From the IMG/VR virus record IMGVR_UViG_3300027513_000035, positions 1-34,280 of that record: 34,280 nucleotides of DNA. One strand, given 5' to 3'. The notes under the pieces were generated by a model. It did no database searches and was not told where the DNA came from. It saw nothing but the letters and a program-made list of their open reading frames with translations. Within the stretch, counting starts at the first letter, position 1. Each line of letters opens with the position of its first letter. The stretch is from a virus. The translations under genes and the position numbers were made by a program. Below, piece by piece: positions 17,019 to 25,309 of this stretch.

Positions 17019-18854
17019 CTATGCCGCCCGCGCCATGCCGGGTGCCGGCGCCTCAAGGTCAATCCACCGCGGGATCGGCATCGGCTGCACGGCTGGCGTG
17101 TACACCGTGTTGAAACTCTGCCCGGCAACCGGGACCAGCGTCACGCACACCCGGCTCGGGTATTGCCGCAGCGCGTCGATGGGGTCGCTGACGGCCTCGA
17201 CGACTTGGGTCTGCGTATCCATGCCGCCGGATAACGTCAGGCTGACGACAGCGCTGCGCTCATCGAGCGTCAGCAGATTGGTGCCGTCGTCGTCAACCGG
17301 GAAGGTGTCGAGCGCCTGGTAAACGATATCGCCGGTCGGCGTCGCGATCTCGGCACCCGTCATCTGCTGGTAGCCGTCCATCACATAGCCGGGATCGACA
17401 TAGGTGCCGGTGCCAGCCGCCGCGGACACGGTGCCGTCGTGCCCTATCGAGCAGCCGATGGTGAGATCGACCACGATCTCGCCCGTGCCCGCCGCGCTGA
17501 AGGTGTAGCCGACGATCTTACCGTGCGCCTCGCCGCCCGGCAGCCGGTAGTCTACGATGTGCGCGCTCTTACGCAGCGTCGCGGTGATGCCGAGTGCCCA
17601 CGGCACCCGGCAGCTTATCTCCACCGCCCGCGCCCGGCGCCGCAGCTCGGTGCGCGCCAGCAGCATCAAATACTGTACCGACAGGTTGCCGCGGTCGGTG
17701 TTGAGATACGACATGCGGCGCACATCGCCGATTGGCATCGCCCCGAAGCCCGGATCGGTCACCGTGTCGGCGGCGCTGATGTTTATCTTGCCGACGTTCT
17801 CGTCGAGACCCGGCTCGGCGAGCAGCGGCTGGATGTCGGCATAAACCGAGCATCGGATCGTCTCTGCCCGCGCCCGGTCTGCCTGCCAATCGAACAGCGT
17901 GAATTGCTGGATCGCCGACACCGGGAAATCGACCTGATAGTCGCCCTCGGCGCCAAAGTAATAATAGGCGAGGTTCGTCGTTGCCCGCTCGGGGTCTTCG
18001 GGATCGACGTTAACCTGCCGATACTCGACGTGGTAGTTGTACCGCTTGAAGCTCTTGTTCGCCTCGAACGCGCCCGTCGCGGCGTTAACGGTCCACCCGC
18101 CGTCAATGCTGGTGCCCGGCTTCGGCCAATCCGACATCAGCCCTTCGCCCGTCAGAGACGAGATCACGCCGGCCTTTGGGTGTGTGTAGATCGATTTCTG
18201 GAAGAGGAAGATGTCGTAGATATTCCACGTCAGGTCGATGGTGCCGCGCCCGCCCTGCGTCCAGGTCAGCGCGCCCTCGATGTCGATCCGGCTTAGCGGC
18301 GGGTTGCTGTAGGACGCCGCGAAGTCGCTGTACAGGTGATCCGCCTCGCCTATGCTGACGATGCCGTCCTCGCCCTCCAGCTCGTCGCTGTGCGTCACCG
18401 CCAAACTCGCTCGGTCGATGTGCCAGCGCGCACCGTAGGCATTCAGCACCGTGTCGGGGTTCTCCACGTCGCCCGTGATCCAAACCGGATCGTAGAACGG
18501 CAGAACCTTGAGCCCCTCCGCGTAGGCCGCCTTCACCGCATCGAAGCCCGGCGGCTTCGCGCTGAACAGCAACCGCACAACCTCGCCGTCGATGCTCTCG
18601 GGGAATGCCACCAGACGCCCGCAGAACAGCGGGTGATAGGCGGACCCGTCGTGCCAGCTAAGCCAGCACCATTGATGCCGCGTCGCTGCCAGCAGCCCGT
18701 AGAACGGGTTGATCACCTCTATCTGTAGCCCGGCGAAATCGCCCTCGCTCTGCGTCACTGAGAGCGAAATAATCGCCTCGTCCTCGACGGCATGGATTGC
18801 GCTGTCGTAGGCAACCGGCGCCGGTATCCATGCGAAATAGAACGGCCCAGCCAT
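17019..18854 (-). CDS. Large tail-tip / hub protein
   Basis: A 611-residue protein. I start it at ATG 18854 (MAGPFYFAWIPAPVAYDSAI), with AGGGA about 13 nt upstream; the longer frame to 18965 overlaps the moron on the other strand. The N-terminal 110 residues (EDEAIISLSVTQSEGDFAGL, NPFYGLLAATRHQWCWLSWH, PLFCGRLVAFP) look like the first domain of siphophage baseplate-hub proteins that hold the fibre. Later parts are beta-rich with no catalytic motif. Position after the tape measure and before the fibre supports the hub role; family by eye only. Confidence 0.6.
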   Translation of the reverse strand: MAGPFYFAWIPAPVAYDSAIHAVEDEAIISLSVTQSEGDFAGLQIEVINPFYGLLAATRHQWCWLSWHDGSAYHPLFCGRLVAFPESIDGEVVRLLFSAKPPGFDAVKAAYAEGLKVLPFYDPVWITGDVENPDTVLNAYGARWHIDRASLAVTHSDELEGEDGIVSIGEADHLYSDFAASYSNPPLSRIDIEGALTWTQGGRGTIDLTWNIYDIFLFQKSIYTHPKAGVISSLTGEGLMSDWPKPGTSIDGGWTVNAATGAFEANKSFKRYNYHVEYRQVNVDPEDPERATTNLAYYYFGAEGDYQVDFPVSAIQQFTLFDWQADRARAETIRCSVYADIQPLLAEPGLDENVGKINISAADTVTDPGFGAMPIGDVRRMSYLNTDRGNLSVQYLMLLARTELRRRARAVEISCRVPWALGITATLRKSAHIVDYRLPGGEAHGKIVGYTFSAAGTGEIVVDLTIGCSIGHDGTVSAAAGTGTYVDPGYVMDGYQQMTGAEIATPTGDIVYQALDTFPVDDDGTNLLTLDERSAVVSLTLSGGMDTQTQVVEAVSDPIDALRQYPSRVCVTLVPVAGQSFNTVYTPAVQPMPIPRWIDLEAPAPGMARAA

Positions 18855-18884
18855 CGATGCGCAAATTTCCCTGAGACGATCTCG

Positions 18885-18903
18885 TCGCTCGTGAATTGAG
18901 CGA
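18885..18903. other. Hairpin just before the moron ATG
   Basis: TCGCTC / GAGCGA with a 7-nt loop ends 2 nt before the ATG at 18906. It sits in the 51-bp gap between divergent genes, where a moron promoter should be, but no clear -35/-10 pair could be found. Confidence 0.4.
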
Positions 18904-18905
18904 CT

Positions 18906-19199
18906 ATGAAAAACCTGATCCTCGCCCTCGCCGCCGCTGCCTCGCTCGGCATTTCCGCCGCACAAGCGCAGTCGTCATCAACCTATGAGCGCTCCTGCTT
19001 TACCGACAGGTCGGGCGCCTATCGCTGCACCAGCACCAGCGAGTCGGAAGACTCGTTCTCGGTCATGGAATGCTCGCACCGCGGCGATGAAACGAAGTGC
19101 GAAACCAAAAACCGGGATCGGCGGATTCCCGAGCCAACCATCGAACACGTCCAGCGCGGCGGGAAGACGATCAACGTCATGCGCGGGATGCCCCGCTAG
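18906..19199 (+). CDS. Secreted Cys-rich moron protein
   Basis: A 97-residue protein on the strand opposite to all surrounding tail genes. Residues 1-22 are a clear Sec signal peptide (MKNLILALAAAASLGISAAQ, with AQA as the cleavage end). The mature part has four cysteines in the order RSCFTD, YRCTST, MECSHR, TKCETK, enough for two disulfides in the periplasm. Its stop and that of the converging tail gene share CTAG (19196-19199). A lone reversed gene with its own leader is the definition of a moron; it may be expressed in the lysogen and alter the envelope. No clear ribosome binding site, family unknown. Confidence 0.7.
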   Translation: MKNLILALAAAASLGISAAQAQSSSTYERSCFTDRSGAYRCTSTSESEDSFSVMECSHRGDETKCETKNRDRRIPEPTIEHVQRGGKTINVMRGMPR

Positions 19200-19624
19200 A
19201 TTTCCTCGAGGTCGAGCTGCCAGCTCGTGGCGGCGCCCCACTCGTCGCGCTCGACGGTGTAAGTAATAACCCGCATGCTTAGCTGCGGCCGGAAGTATGT
19301 CCAGACGCCCGACACCCGCGACGAGCCCGCGACGACAGTCCGCCCCGGCGTGCCGCCGGCCGTCAGATAGCCAAGCTCGGGCACGCAATCGACGGTCAGC
19401 ACCATGCCCGGCCAGACGCCGTCAAAGGCCGGCATCTCCTGATCGGTACAACTGATCGTGCTCTTGTACTTGCGCATCTGGCTCGCGCTCAGATCGAGCA
19501 GCGCGCCGTTGACGGTGCGCGCCAGGTTGCCGCTGGCGTCGATGGGGTCGAGCGTCTGCGTCAGCCCGCGAGCGCTCCAATCCGTGATCCCCGGCCCGCT
19601 GATGACAAGCAGCGTGTCTGCCAT
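19196..19624 (-). CDS. Minor tail protein, 142 aa
   Basis: A beta-rich 142-residue protein (LLVISGPGITDWSARGLTQT, GMVLTVDCVPELGYLTAGG, MRVITYTVERDEWGAATSW). Its ATG overlaps the tape measure stop as TGATG. Its place right after the tape measure is that of distal-tail or tail-tip proteins of siphophages. No exact family recognised. Confidence 0.55.
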   Translation of the reverse strand: MADTLLVISGPGITDWSARGLTQTLDPIDASGNLARTVNGALLDLSASQMRKYKSTISCTDQEMPAFDGVWPGMVLTVDCVPELGYLTAGGTPGRTVVAGSSRVSGVWTYFRPQLSMRVITYTVERDEWGAATSWQLDLEEI

Positions 19625-21267
19625 CAGGCGGCGAAGGCTCCCGGCACTCGGCCGGCATTCAGCATCCCGGCCCGGCGCCCTTCGCGCACCAGCCCGGCGA
19701 CAATGCCGGCGTCGCCGCGCAGCGCGAAGCTGCTGCCGCTCGGGAACATTAGATTAACGGTGGCGCCGTCGCTGGTCTTTGCCGAGACCATGCCGCCCGC
19801 GGCAAAACGCGGCCTGCCCGCCGCGTTCATCGCCGACAGCAGGCCGGCGCCCCAGTGCTGCACGGCCGATGCGCGCATCACGAACTCGCCGTTACTGAGC
19901 CGGGCGAGGATGCTGTCGCTGGTGCCGCTGCCGGGACCGCGGATATAGCCGCCCGCCGCTCTGCCGGGGATCGGCGCCTCGGCAACCGGTGCTGATGTTC
20001 CTCCGCTGCCGGGAAGGATCGAGCGCACCGCGGCAGCCGCGGCTCGGGCTTTATCGATGACCCAGTTGAATGCCCGCTCGGCTGCCCCCACGATGTCGTT
20101 GAATGTCTGCGTGAAAGACGCGCTGACGCTGGCCCATTCGTCTTTGATCGCGGTAGCGGCATCCCTGACATACTGCGTGATGCCGGCCCAAAGCGCCGTC
20201 AATTCCGCATGCTGTACTTTGGTGAACTCGGCAATGTTCTTAATGAATTGCGCCATCGCCGGCAGCCAAGTGATGACGAGCGGCTGAATTATGGATTCAA
20301 CCGTGTCGCCGAACTCGTCCCACGCCGCTTCGTATTGTTTCAGCCGCTCCAGCGCCTCGGGCGTCGGCGCCCTGCCACTGTCTTCCAGTTGTTTTCGAAG
20401 CTTATCCCACGCGCCGGATTCGGCAAGCCGCTCCAGAACGACAGCCATCTGTGAGTATTGCCTGCCGAACACCTGCACGCCGAGCGCGGTGCGAAGTTGT
20501 TCGTCCTTTACCTGCGCCAATCGCTTGGCAAATTCGACCAGCAGATCGGCGTTGTTCTTGAACCGCGCGACGCTAATGTTTAGCGTCTCGAACGGCTTGG
20601 AGATATCCGGCGCCGCCGCCTTAACGCCGCCGCGGAAAACCTTTACCTCGTTTGCGGCATCTCCGATGGCACCCTTTAGCACATTGACGCCGCGCGAGGT
20701 ATCCTCGCCCAACGTGCCGGCCTTCTGCCGGGCGTCTGCTGCTTGGTCAGCAAACCGCGTCAGCGCTTGCCGGGCACGGTCGGTGCTGACGCTGGCGCCC
20801 TCCATCGCCTCTTGAAACACCTTCACATCGGTCGGCTTAAAGCCCGACGCCGCGCTGACGTTACGGATCTCGGTGAGGCTTTGCGTCACGCCCGCAATCG
20901 CGCGGCCAACCGCATAAAACGCGCCGGCAACACCAGCCGCCCCGAGGCCGCCGCGCAATGTGGCAAATGCAGCCGACGCGCCGGCAATCCCGCTGGTCAG
21001 ATTGTCGAACCGCCGCCCCAGCCCTACCGTCGCTTGCCCGGTCTGCGATAGCTCACGCTTGAGCCCGCGCACCCGGTCGGTCAGCGCCTCGTACCGCGCC
21101 GCCGCCGCTTGCAAGTGCCGCGTGTCGCCGGTCTTGCGCGCTTCTTCCGCCGCGAGCCGAACCTCGCGGCCGAACTCCTTCAGCCGCGCCTGCGCCAGCG
21201 CCAAGTCGGCGCGCATCTTCGAGCTGTCGGCGCCGATAGAGACGGTCAGGTTGTTAGAGAGCGCCAT
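19624..21267 (-). CDS. Tail tape measure protein
   Basis: A 547-residue helical protein with the usual tape-measure order: coiled coil (residues 15-75, ALAQARLKEFGREVRLAAEE), a Gly/Ala-rich hydrophobic stretch (about 95-130, GGLGAAGVAGAFYAVGRAIA), long helices, a second hydrophobic zone and a Gly/Pro-rich C-terminus with SILARLSNGEFVMRASAVQH, common in tape measure ends. It is short for the family; at about 1.5 angstrom per residue it predicts a tail near 80 nm. It follows the tail chaperones, as expected. No lytic domain is seen. Confidence 0.85.
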   Translation of the reverse strand: MALSNNLTVSIGADSSKMRADLALAQARLKEFGREVRLAAEEARKTGDTRHLQAAAARYEALTDRVRGLKRELSQTGQATVGLGRRFDNLTSGIAGASAAFATLRGGLGAAGVAGAFYAVGRAIAGVTQSLTEIRNVSAASGFKPTDVKVFQEAMEGASVSTDRARQALTRFADQAADARQKAGTLGEDTSRGVNVLKGAIGDAANEVKVFRGGVKAAAPDISKPFETLNISVARFKNNADLLVEFAKRLAQVKDEQLRTALGVQVFGRQYSQMAVVLERLAESGAWDKLRKQLEDSGRAPTPEALERLKQYEAAWDEFGDTVESIIQPLVITWLPAMAQFIKNIAEFTKVQHAELTALWAGITQYVRDAATAIKDEWASVSASFTQTFNDIVGAAERAFNWVIDKARAAAAAVRSILPGSGGTSAPVAEAPIPGRAAGGYIRGPGSGTSDSILARLSNGEFVMRASAVQHWGAGLLSAMNAAGRPRFAAGGMVSAKTSDGATVNLMFPSGSSFALRGDAGIVAGLVREGRRAGMLNAGRVPGAFAA

Positions 21268-21873
21268 CCCATTCCTTCAGTTGCGCGCGGATCGCCTTTT
21301 CGTCGCCGCGCGCCGCCAGTGTACCGACGTTCAGGTGCTCAGAAAGCTCGCGGCGCCTGCGGTGGCCGGCAATCACGATAAAGGCTTCCGCCTGGCGCGG
21401 CGTGTAATCCCAGACATCGCGCGGGTTGTGCCCGCCCGCGATCAGTTGCTCGGCGGCAGCGGCGTATTCGTAGCCCGATCCCTGCCATTGGGGACGCTTA
21501 GGCTGGCGCCGCCGCTGCCGTTTAGCACCCGCGCCAGCCGCTCTAAAGGGTCCATACCGCTCGGCATCGTCAGCACCAGCACGGCTTCCAGGCACTCGGC
21601 CAGATCGCCGAGCGATAGTGTTTCGGCAATCCGGTCGGCCGCTTCCGGCTGGCCCGCCGCCTCCGCGACAATCGCCGCCACCGCATCCGGCGCCTGCGCG
21701 ATCAATGCCTCCACATCGATATCGGGCGCGCCCGGCGTGATCAGCTTTCGCAACTCCGGGAAGCGCAGCAGCAGCCCGGCGATGTGCCGCAGCCCGAGCC
21801 CGCGCAACTCAAGCGGCCCGGCGGCGATCTCCACCGTCGTCGTCTGCGGTACAATGTCGAGCAGCGAAACCAT
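21254..21873 (-). CDS. Tail assembly chaperone fusion (G-T type), by -1 frameshift
   Basis: The second chaperone reading frame (stop at 21254) has no credible start of its own; its conserved part, RPQWQGSGYEYAAAAEQLIA then DVWDYTPRQAEAFIVIAGHR, begins inside the end of the first chaperone gene in the -1 frame. This is the lambda G/G-T arrangement, where a small share of ribosomes slips and makes a fusion. A possible slip site is CCCCAAT at 21493-21487 (read GTC-CCC-AAT), with GTGCTAAAC upstream as an alternative; neither is a textbook heptamer. The fusion should help load the tape measure encoded next. Confidence 0.6.
21442..21873 (-). CDS. Tail assembly chaperone (G-like)
   Basis: A 143-residue helical protein (VSLLDIVPQTTTVEIAAGPL, LRHIAGLLLRFPELRKLITP, ADRIAETLSLGDLAECLEAV) of the kind encoded between tail tube and tape measure in siphophages. 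The ATG at 21873 overlaps the tube gene stop as TGATG, so I prefer it to the GTG at 21876. Its last about 25 codons overlap the -1 frame that makes the fusion. Confidence 0.7.
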   Translation of the reverse strand: MVSLLDIVPQTTTVEIAAGPLELRGLGLRHIAGLLLRFPELRKLITPGAPDIDVEALIAQAPDAVAAIVAEAAGQPEAADRIAETLSLGDLAECLEAVLVLTMPSGMDPLERLARVLNGSGGASLSVPNGRDRATNTPLPPSN

Positions 21874-22388
21874 CACGGCGCCGCCGTCTCGCCGAGCAGC
21901 ACCAGCATCAGGTTTTGATAAGTGAACTCATCCATGACGATGTTGAGGCTGGCGCTCTTCTCGGTGATGACCTCAAGGTCTTTTGCCCGCACTCCGTACC
22001 GCGAAGAGAAATGCGGCAGCGTTGTGATGTTCGGCGTAAATTCAAAGGTCGGCACATTGCCGATGTCCCGATATGCCACGTCAGGGTCGATCATCACGCT
22101 GACGATGCCCTTGCCGATATAGTACGCATCGACAAGCGGCGACGTCATGCCGGTGTCCGGGTGCGTCACCGTGCCGAAGATGCCCGCGTCATCGACCAGC
22201 ACCTCGCCGGTCAGCGACAATTGCCCCCACTCGTCTTGGATCATCCCGATGGGGTTCGCCGGGCGAAACATGACCTTGTTCAGTTCCATCGTGATCTGCG
22301 GCCCGATGTCGTTGGCGCCGACGAACTGCACTTTCCCCACGACTTCCGAGCGCCCGAAAATATTAAACGTGCCGGGTGTGACGGCCAT
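21873..22388 (-). CDS. Major tail tube protein
   Basis: A 171-residue beta-rich protein with a good ribosome binding site (AGGAG, 8 nt). Sequence style (MAVTPGTFNIFGRSEVVGKV at the start, ITMELNKVMFRPANPIG, TFEFTPNITTLPHFSSRYG) suits the tube fold, and it lies directly before the tail chaperones, the normal place of the tube gene. Hexamers would stack to form the tail tube. Confidence 0.72.
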   Translation of the reverse strand: MAVTPGTFNIFGRSEVVGKVQFVGANDIGPQITMELNKVMFRPANPIGMIQDEWGQLSLTGEVLVDDAGIFGTVTHPDTGMTSPLVDAYYIGKGIVSVMIDPDVAYRDIGNVPTFEFTPNITTLPHFSSRYGVRAKDLEVITEKSASLNIVMDEFTYQNLMLVLLGETAAP

Positions 22389-22399
22389 TGGCGTTGCTC

Positions 22400-22954
22400 C
22401 TACTTTCTGAAATTCTGATCTTTGATCGCGTCGCCGAGCGCGGCTTCCAGTTGCGCCAGCGCGCGAGCCCGCTGCGCCAGCGCCGGCCCGCGCAGGAAGC
22501 GCATCGCTCGGATCGTCGGCCGGCGGCGCTCGTAGCCGCGCACCATCGCCCGGCCGCGGGTGTGCCCCGCCACGGCCACCTTGCCGGTGCCACGCCTGCC
22601 CGGCGCGCCATACTCCAGAGCCCCGGCAACCTTGCCGTAATTGACACCCGACACTTCATGCCGCAGCACCCGCACCCGGCCGCGTATCCACTGCCCGCCC
22701 CGGCTGATGCCCTCGTCTACATAGGCGTGCGTCTGTTGCCGCAGCGTGCCGGTGCGAACCGGCTCCGCTGCCTCCACCTTCGCCAATAGCTCGTGCGTCA
22801 GCCGGGTGATCGTCGCGTGTAGCCGCCGCCGCACCGCTTTCGGGAACTGATCGAGGCGCAACAGCACCCGGCCGTTGTCCTTCCCCTCCTCGATGCGGAA
22901 GTCGATGCCGCCGGCTATGACGTCATTTCCAGTAGAGCCACGCAGGCGCCCCAT
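22400..22954 (-). CDS. HK97 gp10-like tail completion protein
   Basis: About 184 residues. The part from residue 16 on is an HK97-gp10-like protein: GIDFRIEEGKDNGRVLLRLD, QFPKAVRRRLHATITRLTHE, EPVRTGTLRQQTHAYV (the conserved VRTGxLRxS-type strand), then YGKVAGALEYGAPG. The C-terminus is basic. The start is uncertain: no ribosome binding site is seen, the ATG chosen overlaps the upstream gene by 32 bp, and ATGs at 22957 and 22963 are alternatives. It joins head and tail. Confidence 0.72.
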   Translation of the reverse strand: MGRLRGSTGNDVIAGGIDFRIEEGKDNGRVLLRLDQFPKAVRRRLHATITRLTHELLAKVEAAEPVRTGTLRQQTHAYVDEGISRGGQWIRGRVRVLRHEVSGVNYGKVAGALEYGAPGRRGTGKVAVAGHTRGRAMVRGYERRRPTIRAMRFLRGPALAQRARALAQLEAALGDAIKDQNFRK

Positions 22955-23684
22955 CATCGACATAGCGGAACTGAAGTGCCGCGCCCGGCCCATAGCCCGA
23001 CGTCGGCGCGGTCGGCACCGTCTCCCCGGCAGCGTCCTGCACCACCAAGTCGGCAACCGGCCCCGCGAACGATATCTCCATCAACCCGCCGATCGGCGGG
23101 TCAGGTGGTAGCCGCACCGTCAAGGCGGCGAGCGGCCCCTCCGCCACATGCAACGTCAACTCACCGGCCAACAACACAATCGTCGCGCCGCTCGCCGGAT
23201 GCTCCACCCGTATTGCCACGGCCAACGGCGCTCCCAAATCAAAGTCCGCCAAGCGGAACGGATAAGCAAAGACCAGCGCCAGATCGACGCGGTATTCCTT
23301 GCCCTCGGCATCCGGCGGGGACACCACACAGCCCTCGTAGCGGATGCCGCCATTCGGCCCGGTGAGGCTGATTAATTCGCTGTCGCGCAGCACCGCAGCG
23401 ACAACCCGTGTCCGGTACAGCGAGAGGATCTGCCCGCCGCCATCGGCGCCGCCGCGCACGATCACCGTGATGCCCGGCGACAACTCCATGCGGGCGATCT
23501 CGGAATATCGCGCGCCCGCCGGCATATCGCGCATCTGCTCGATGCCGTCGTGCACGACAACCGCAGGCCGCGCCAGGTCCGCCACGTCGAGCCGGTTGCG
23601 CACCGCTGCCTGCACACCATCCACCGCGCCGCACACTGCCACCAGCCGCGCGAGGATCAATTCCCGCGTGTCAGCCACGACCAC
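22923..23684 (-). CDS. Tail terminator-like protein with extra C-terminal domain
   Basis: A 253-residue protein from GTG 23684 (GTG 23678 is as good). Residues 1-145 (RELILARLVAVCGAVDGVQA, RPAVVVHDGIEQ, ITVIVRGGADG, YRVDLALVFAYPF) suit the tail terminator fold. Residues about 150-253 form a second beta-sandwich-like part (HPASGATIVLLAGELTLHVA ... LMEISFAGPVADLVVQDAAG) that ordinary terminators lack. It may decorate the neck. Order between head closure and gp10-like genes supports the call. Confidence 0.6.
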   Translation of the reverse strand: MVVADTRELILARLVAVCGAVDGVQAAVRNRLDVADLARPAVVVHDGIEQMRDMPAGARYSEIARMELSPGITVIVRGGADGGGQILSLYRTRVVAAVLRDSELISLTGPNGGIRYEGCVVSPPDAEGKEYRVDLALVFAYPFRLADFDLGAPLAVAIRVEHPASGATIVLLAGELTLHVAEGPLAALTVRLPPDPPIGGLMEISFAGPVADLVVQDAAGETVPTAPTSGYGPGAALQFRYVDDGAPAWLYWK

Positions 23685-24018
23685 GACAGAGCAGGTTCAC
23701 CCGCACCAGGGTGCCGCCATATTCCATCGGCGCGATCTGGATGATGTTCGCCTCGTTGCCACCGATCAGGATGCGGTCGTCGCGCGCCAGCACGCCCCAA
23801 GTGCCGAGCGAAGTCGGGCTGAGCACAACCCGGATCTCCTGCACCTCGCCCGCTTCAAGATCCTGCGGCCCGAATTTCCGCACCGCCGCCGGGCAATTCA
23901 GTTCCTCAGTGGAAATGACGCCGCCGGTCGCGTTGCGCGTCTCGCGCTGCAACGTCACCGTCTGCCCGTAGCCGGCAATCGCCGCATCGAGCCGGGCGAT
24001 CAGCGTCTGCGGCGTCAT
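23671..24018 (-). CDS. Head closure / head-tail joining protein
   Basis: A 115-residue protein (LIARLDAAIAGYGQTVTLQR, then LEAGEVQEIRVVLSPTSLGT, DRILIGGNEANIIQIAPMEY) of the small beta-barrel head-closure type. Overlaps the connector gene as ATGA and the terminator gene by 14 bp. It would sit under the connector ring and gate the DNA channel. Confidence 0.65.
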   Translation of the reverse strand: MTPQTLIARLDAAIAGYGQTVTLQRETRNATGGVISTEELNCPAAVRKFGPQDLEAGEVQEIRVVLSPTSLGTWGVLARDDRILIGGNEANIIQIAPMEYGGTLVRVNLLCRGRG

Positions 24019-24662
24019 ACAAACCAGATGATGTATGGCGTCAGCAGATCACGCGCGCCGCCCGGTATCGAGCCCGCGCTCGCCGATGTGCTGCTGCTGT
24101 CGCTGTAAACCTGAGTAATCAAGTCCGGGATCGTCTCCGAGCGCAGCCCCGGATCGCGCCCAGTGTTGCCCCAGCGTGCGCCGAGCCACTCCAGCGCCGC
24201 CGACGCCACGTCGGGCGGCACCGGGTCGAACCCGGCGGTGTACTCGACCAAGATTAGCGGTGCCGTCCAGGCGCCCACCGCTGTCGAGCCGCTGTCGAGC
24301 CGATAGAGGCTGCCCGTTTCCGGGTGCAGTTCCAGGTACGCCGGATCGAGTGCCAGCCCGCCCTCGCTCACCGTCACCAGCGGCACCCCGTCCGCCTCGA
24401 CAATCGGGAACTGCCGCGTCACCAAGGGCTCGCCCCAGTAGCCGCAGACGTTGCGGATCTGGTCGGTGTATTCCTGCACCGCAAAGATCCGGTTGCAGTA
24501 GGCGTTGATTGCTGCCGACACGCTGTCGATCTGCGCCGCGAGCGCGGTGTCCTGCGACGTGTCCTCAATGGGGATGCCGAGCGCCGCCTTCGCCTGGTCG
24601 AGCGTGACCAGCGCCAAGCTCGCGGCCGGCGTCACGACGCGGGTGATGCGGTAGCCGCTCAC
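24015..24662 (-). CDS. Head-tail connector (gp6-like)
   Basis: A 215-residue protein starting at a GTG that overlaps the collagen-like gene stop (GTGA at 24659-24662). Features: SLALVTLDQAKAALGIPIED, TALAAQIDSVSAAINAYCNR (paired helices of phage connector proteins), and VASAALEWLGARWGNTGRDP near the end. It would form the ring below the portal. The long frame to 24869 is rejected in favour of the coupled GTG. Confidence 0.7.
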   Translation of the reverse strand: MSGYRITRVVTPAASLALVTLDQAKAALGIPIEDTSQDTALAAQIDSVSAAINAYCNRIFAVQEYTDQIRNVCGYWGEPLVTRQFPIVEADGVPLVTVSEGGLALDPAYLELHPETGSLYRLDSGSTAVGAWTAPLILVEYTAGFDPVPPDVASAALEWLGARWGNTGRDPGLRSETIPDLITQVYSDSSSTSASAGSIPGGARDLLTPYIIWFV

Positions 24663-25309
24663 CGCAGCTTCGCCAGCACGGGATACAGATCGCAGTCGAG
24701 CGTCGTGCCGTCGCTGTAGTGCAGCGTCAGCATGCCCTCGTCGTCTACGACGAGCGCTTGCGGTAACGGCCCCGGCGGGCCGGGATAGCCGCGCTCCCCG
24801 ATTCCGGCAGGCCCCGGAGGCCCGGCTTTGCCGCGCGGCGACAACAGCCGCCAATCCTCGCCGGGACACGCCCCCGGAGCGTCGCTGACGGCCACAAACG
24901 AACTGCCGTCTAGCATCACCACGTCGAGCGCTTCATACGCCTCTGCGGCCTTCCAGTGGCCCCGGAAGGCAAGTGTGCGGCCCTCGGGTCCGCGTTCGCC
25001 TGCTGCCCCCGGAATGCCCTGTTCACCGGCCGGGCCAACGATACCCTCGCCGGGCTCGCCCCTATCTCCAGGCGGCCCGGTGGGGCCCGCCGGCCCTATC
25101 AGCGATGCAACGTGCAACGCCGCCTCGGCACGCGACGCCCGTAGCATGGCGATCTCCTCGCGCATCTCGGCCCGCATGGCCGCCCACTCGGCGCGCAGGC
25201 TCCGTTCCAGCGACGTGACATCTGCAGCAATCTCGGCCGCGAGCGCCTCAAGCGGCGCGGCGCTGGGCACGATAGGCAAGAATGGTGCGCTCGGTGTCGT
25301 CGCCGCCAT
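24659..25309 (-). CDS. Collagen-like virion protein with carbohydrate-binding-like module
   Basis: A 216-residue protein from ATG 25309 (GAGG 6 nt upstream). Order: coiled coil (20-68, LEALAAEIAADVTSLERSLR), collagen Gly-X-Y repeats (72-110, GPAGPTGPPGDRGEPGE), a compact domain (113-158, FRGHWKAAEAYEALDVVMLD then PGACPGEDWRLLSPRG) like the small chitin/carbohydrate-binding modules, a second collagen run (159-182), and a short beta tail. It probably forms a trimeric fibre. It overlaps the portal gene by 62 bp, placing it between portal and connector, an odd place for a fibre; it could be a head or neck fibre. Confidence 0.75.
   Translation of the reverse strand: MAATTPSAPFLPIVPSAAPLEALAAEIAADVTSLERSLRAEWAAMRAEMREEIAMLRASRAEAALHVASLIGPAGPTGPPGDRGEPGEGIVGPAGEQGIPGAAGERGPEGRTLAFRGHWKAAEAYEALDVVMLDGSSFVAVSDAPGACPGEDWRLLSPRGKAGPPGPAGIGERGYPGPPGPLPQALVVDDEGMLTLHYSDGTTLDCDLYPVLAKLR

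Noticed and set aside
24015-24869. Longer connector reading from 24869
   Set aside because: It would overlap the collagen-like gene by more than 200 bp; the GTG at 24662 is coupled by GTGA.
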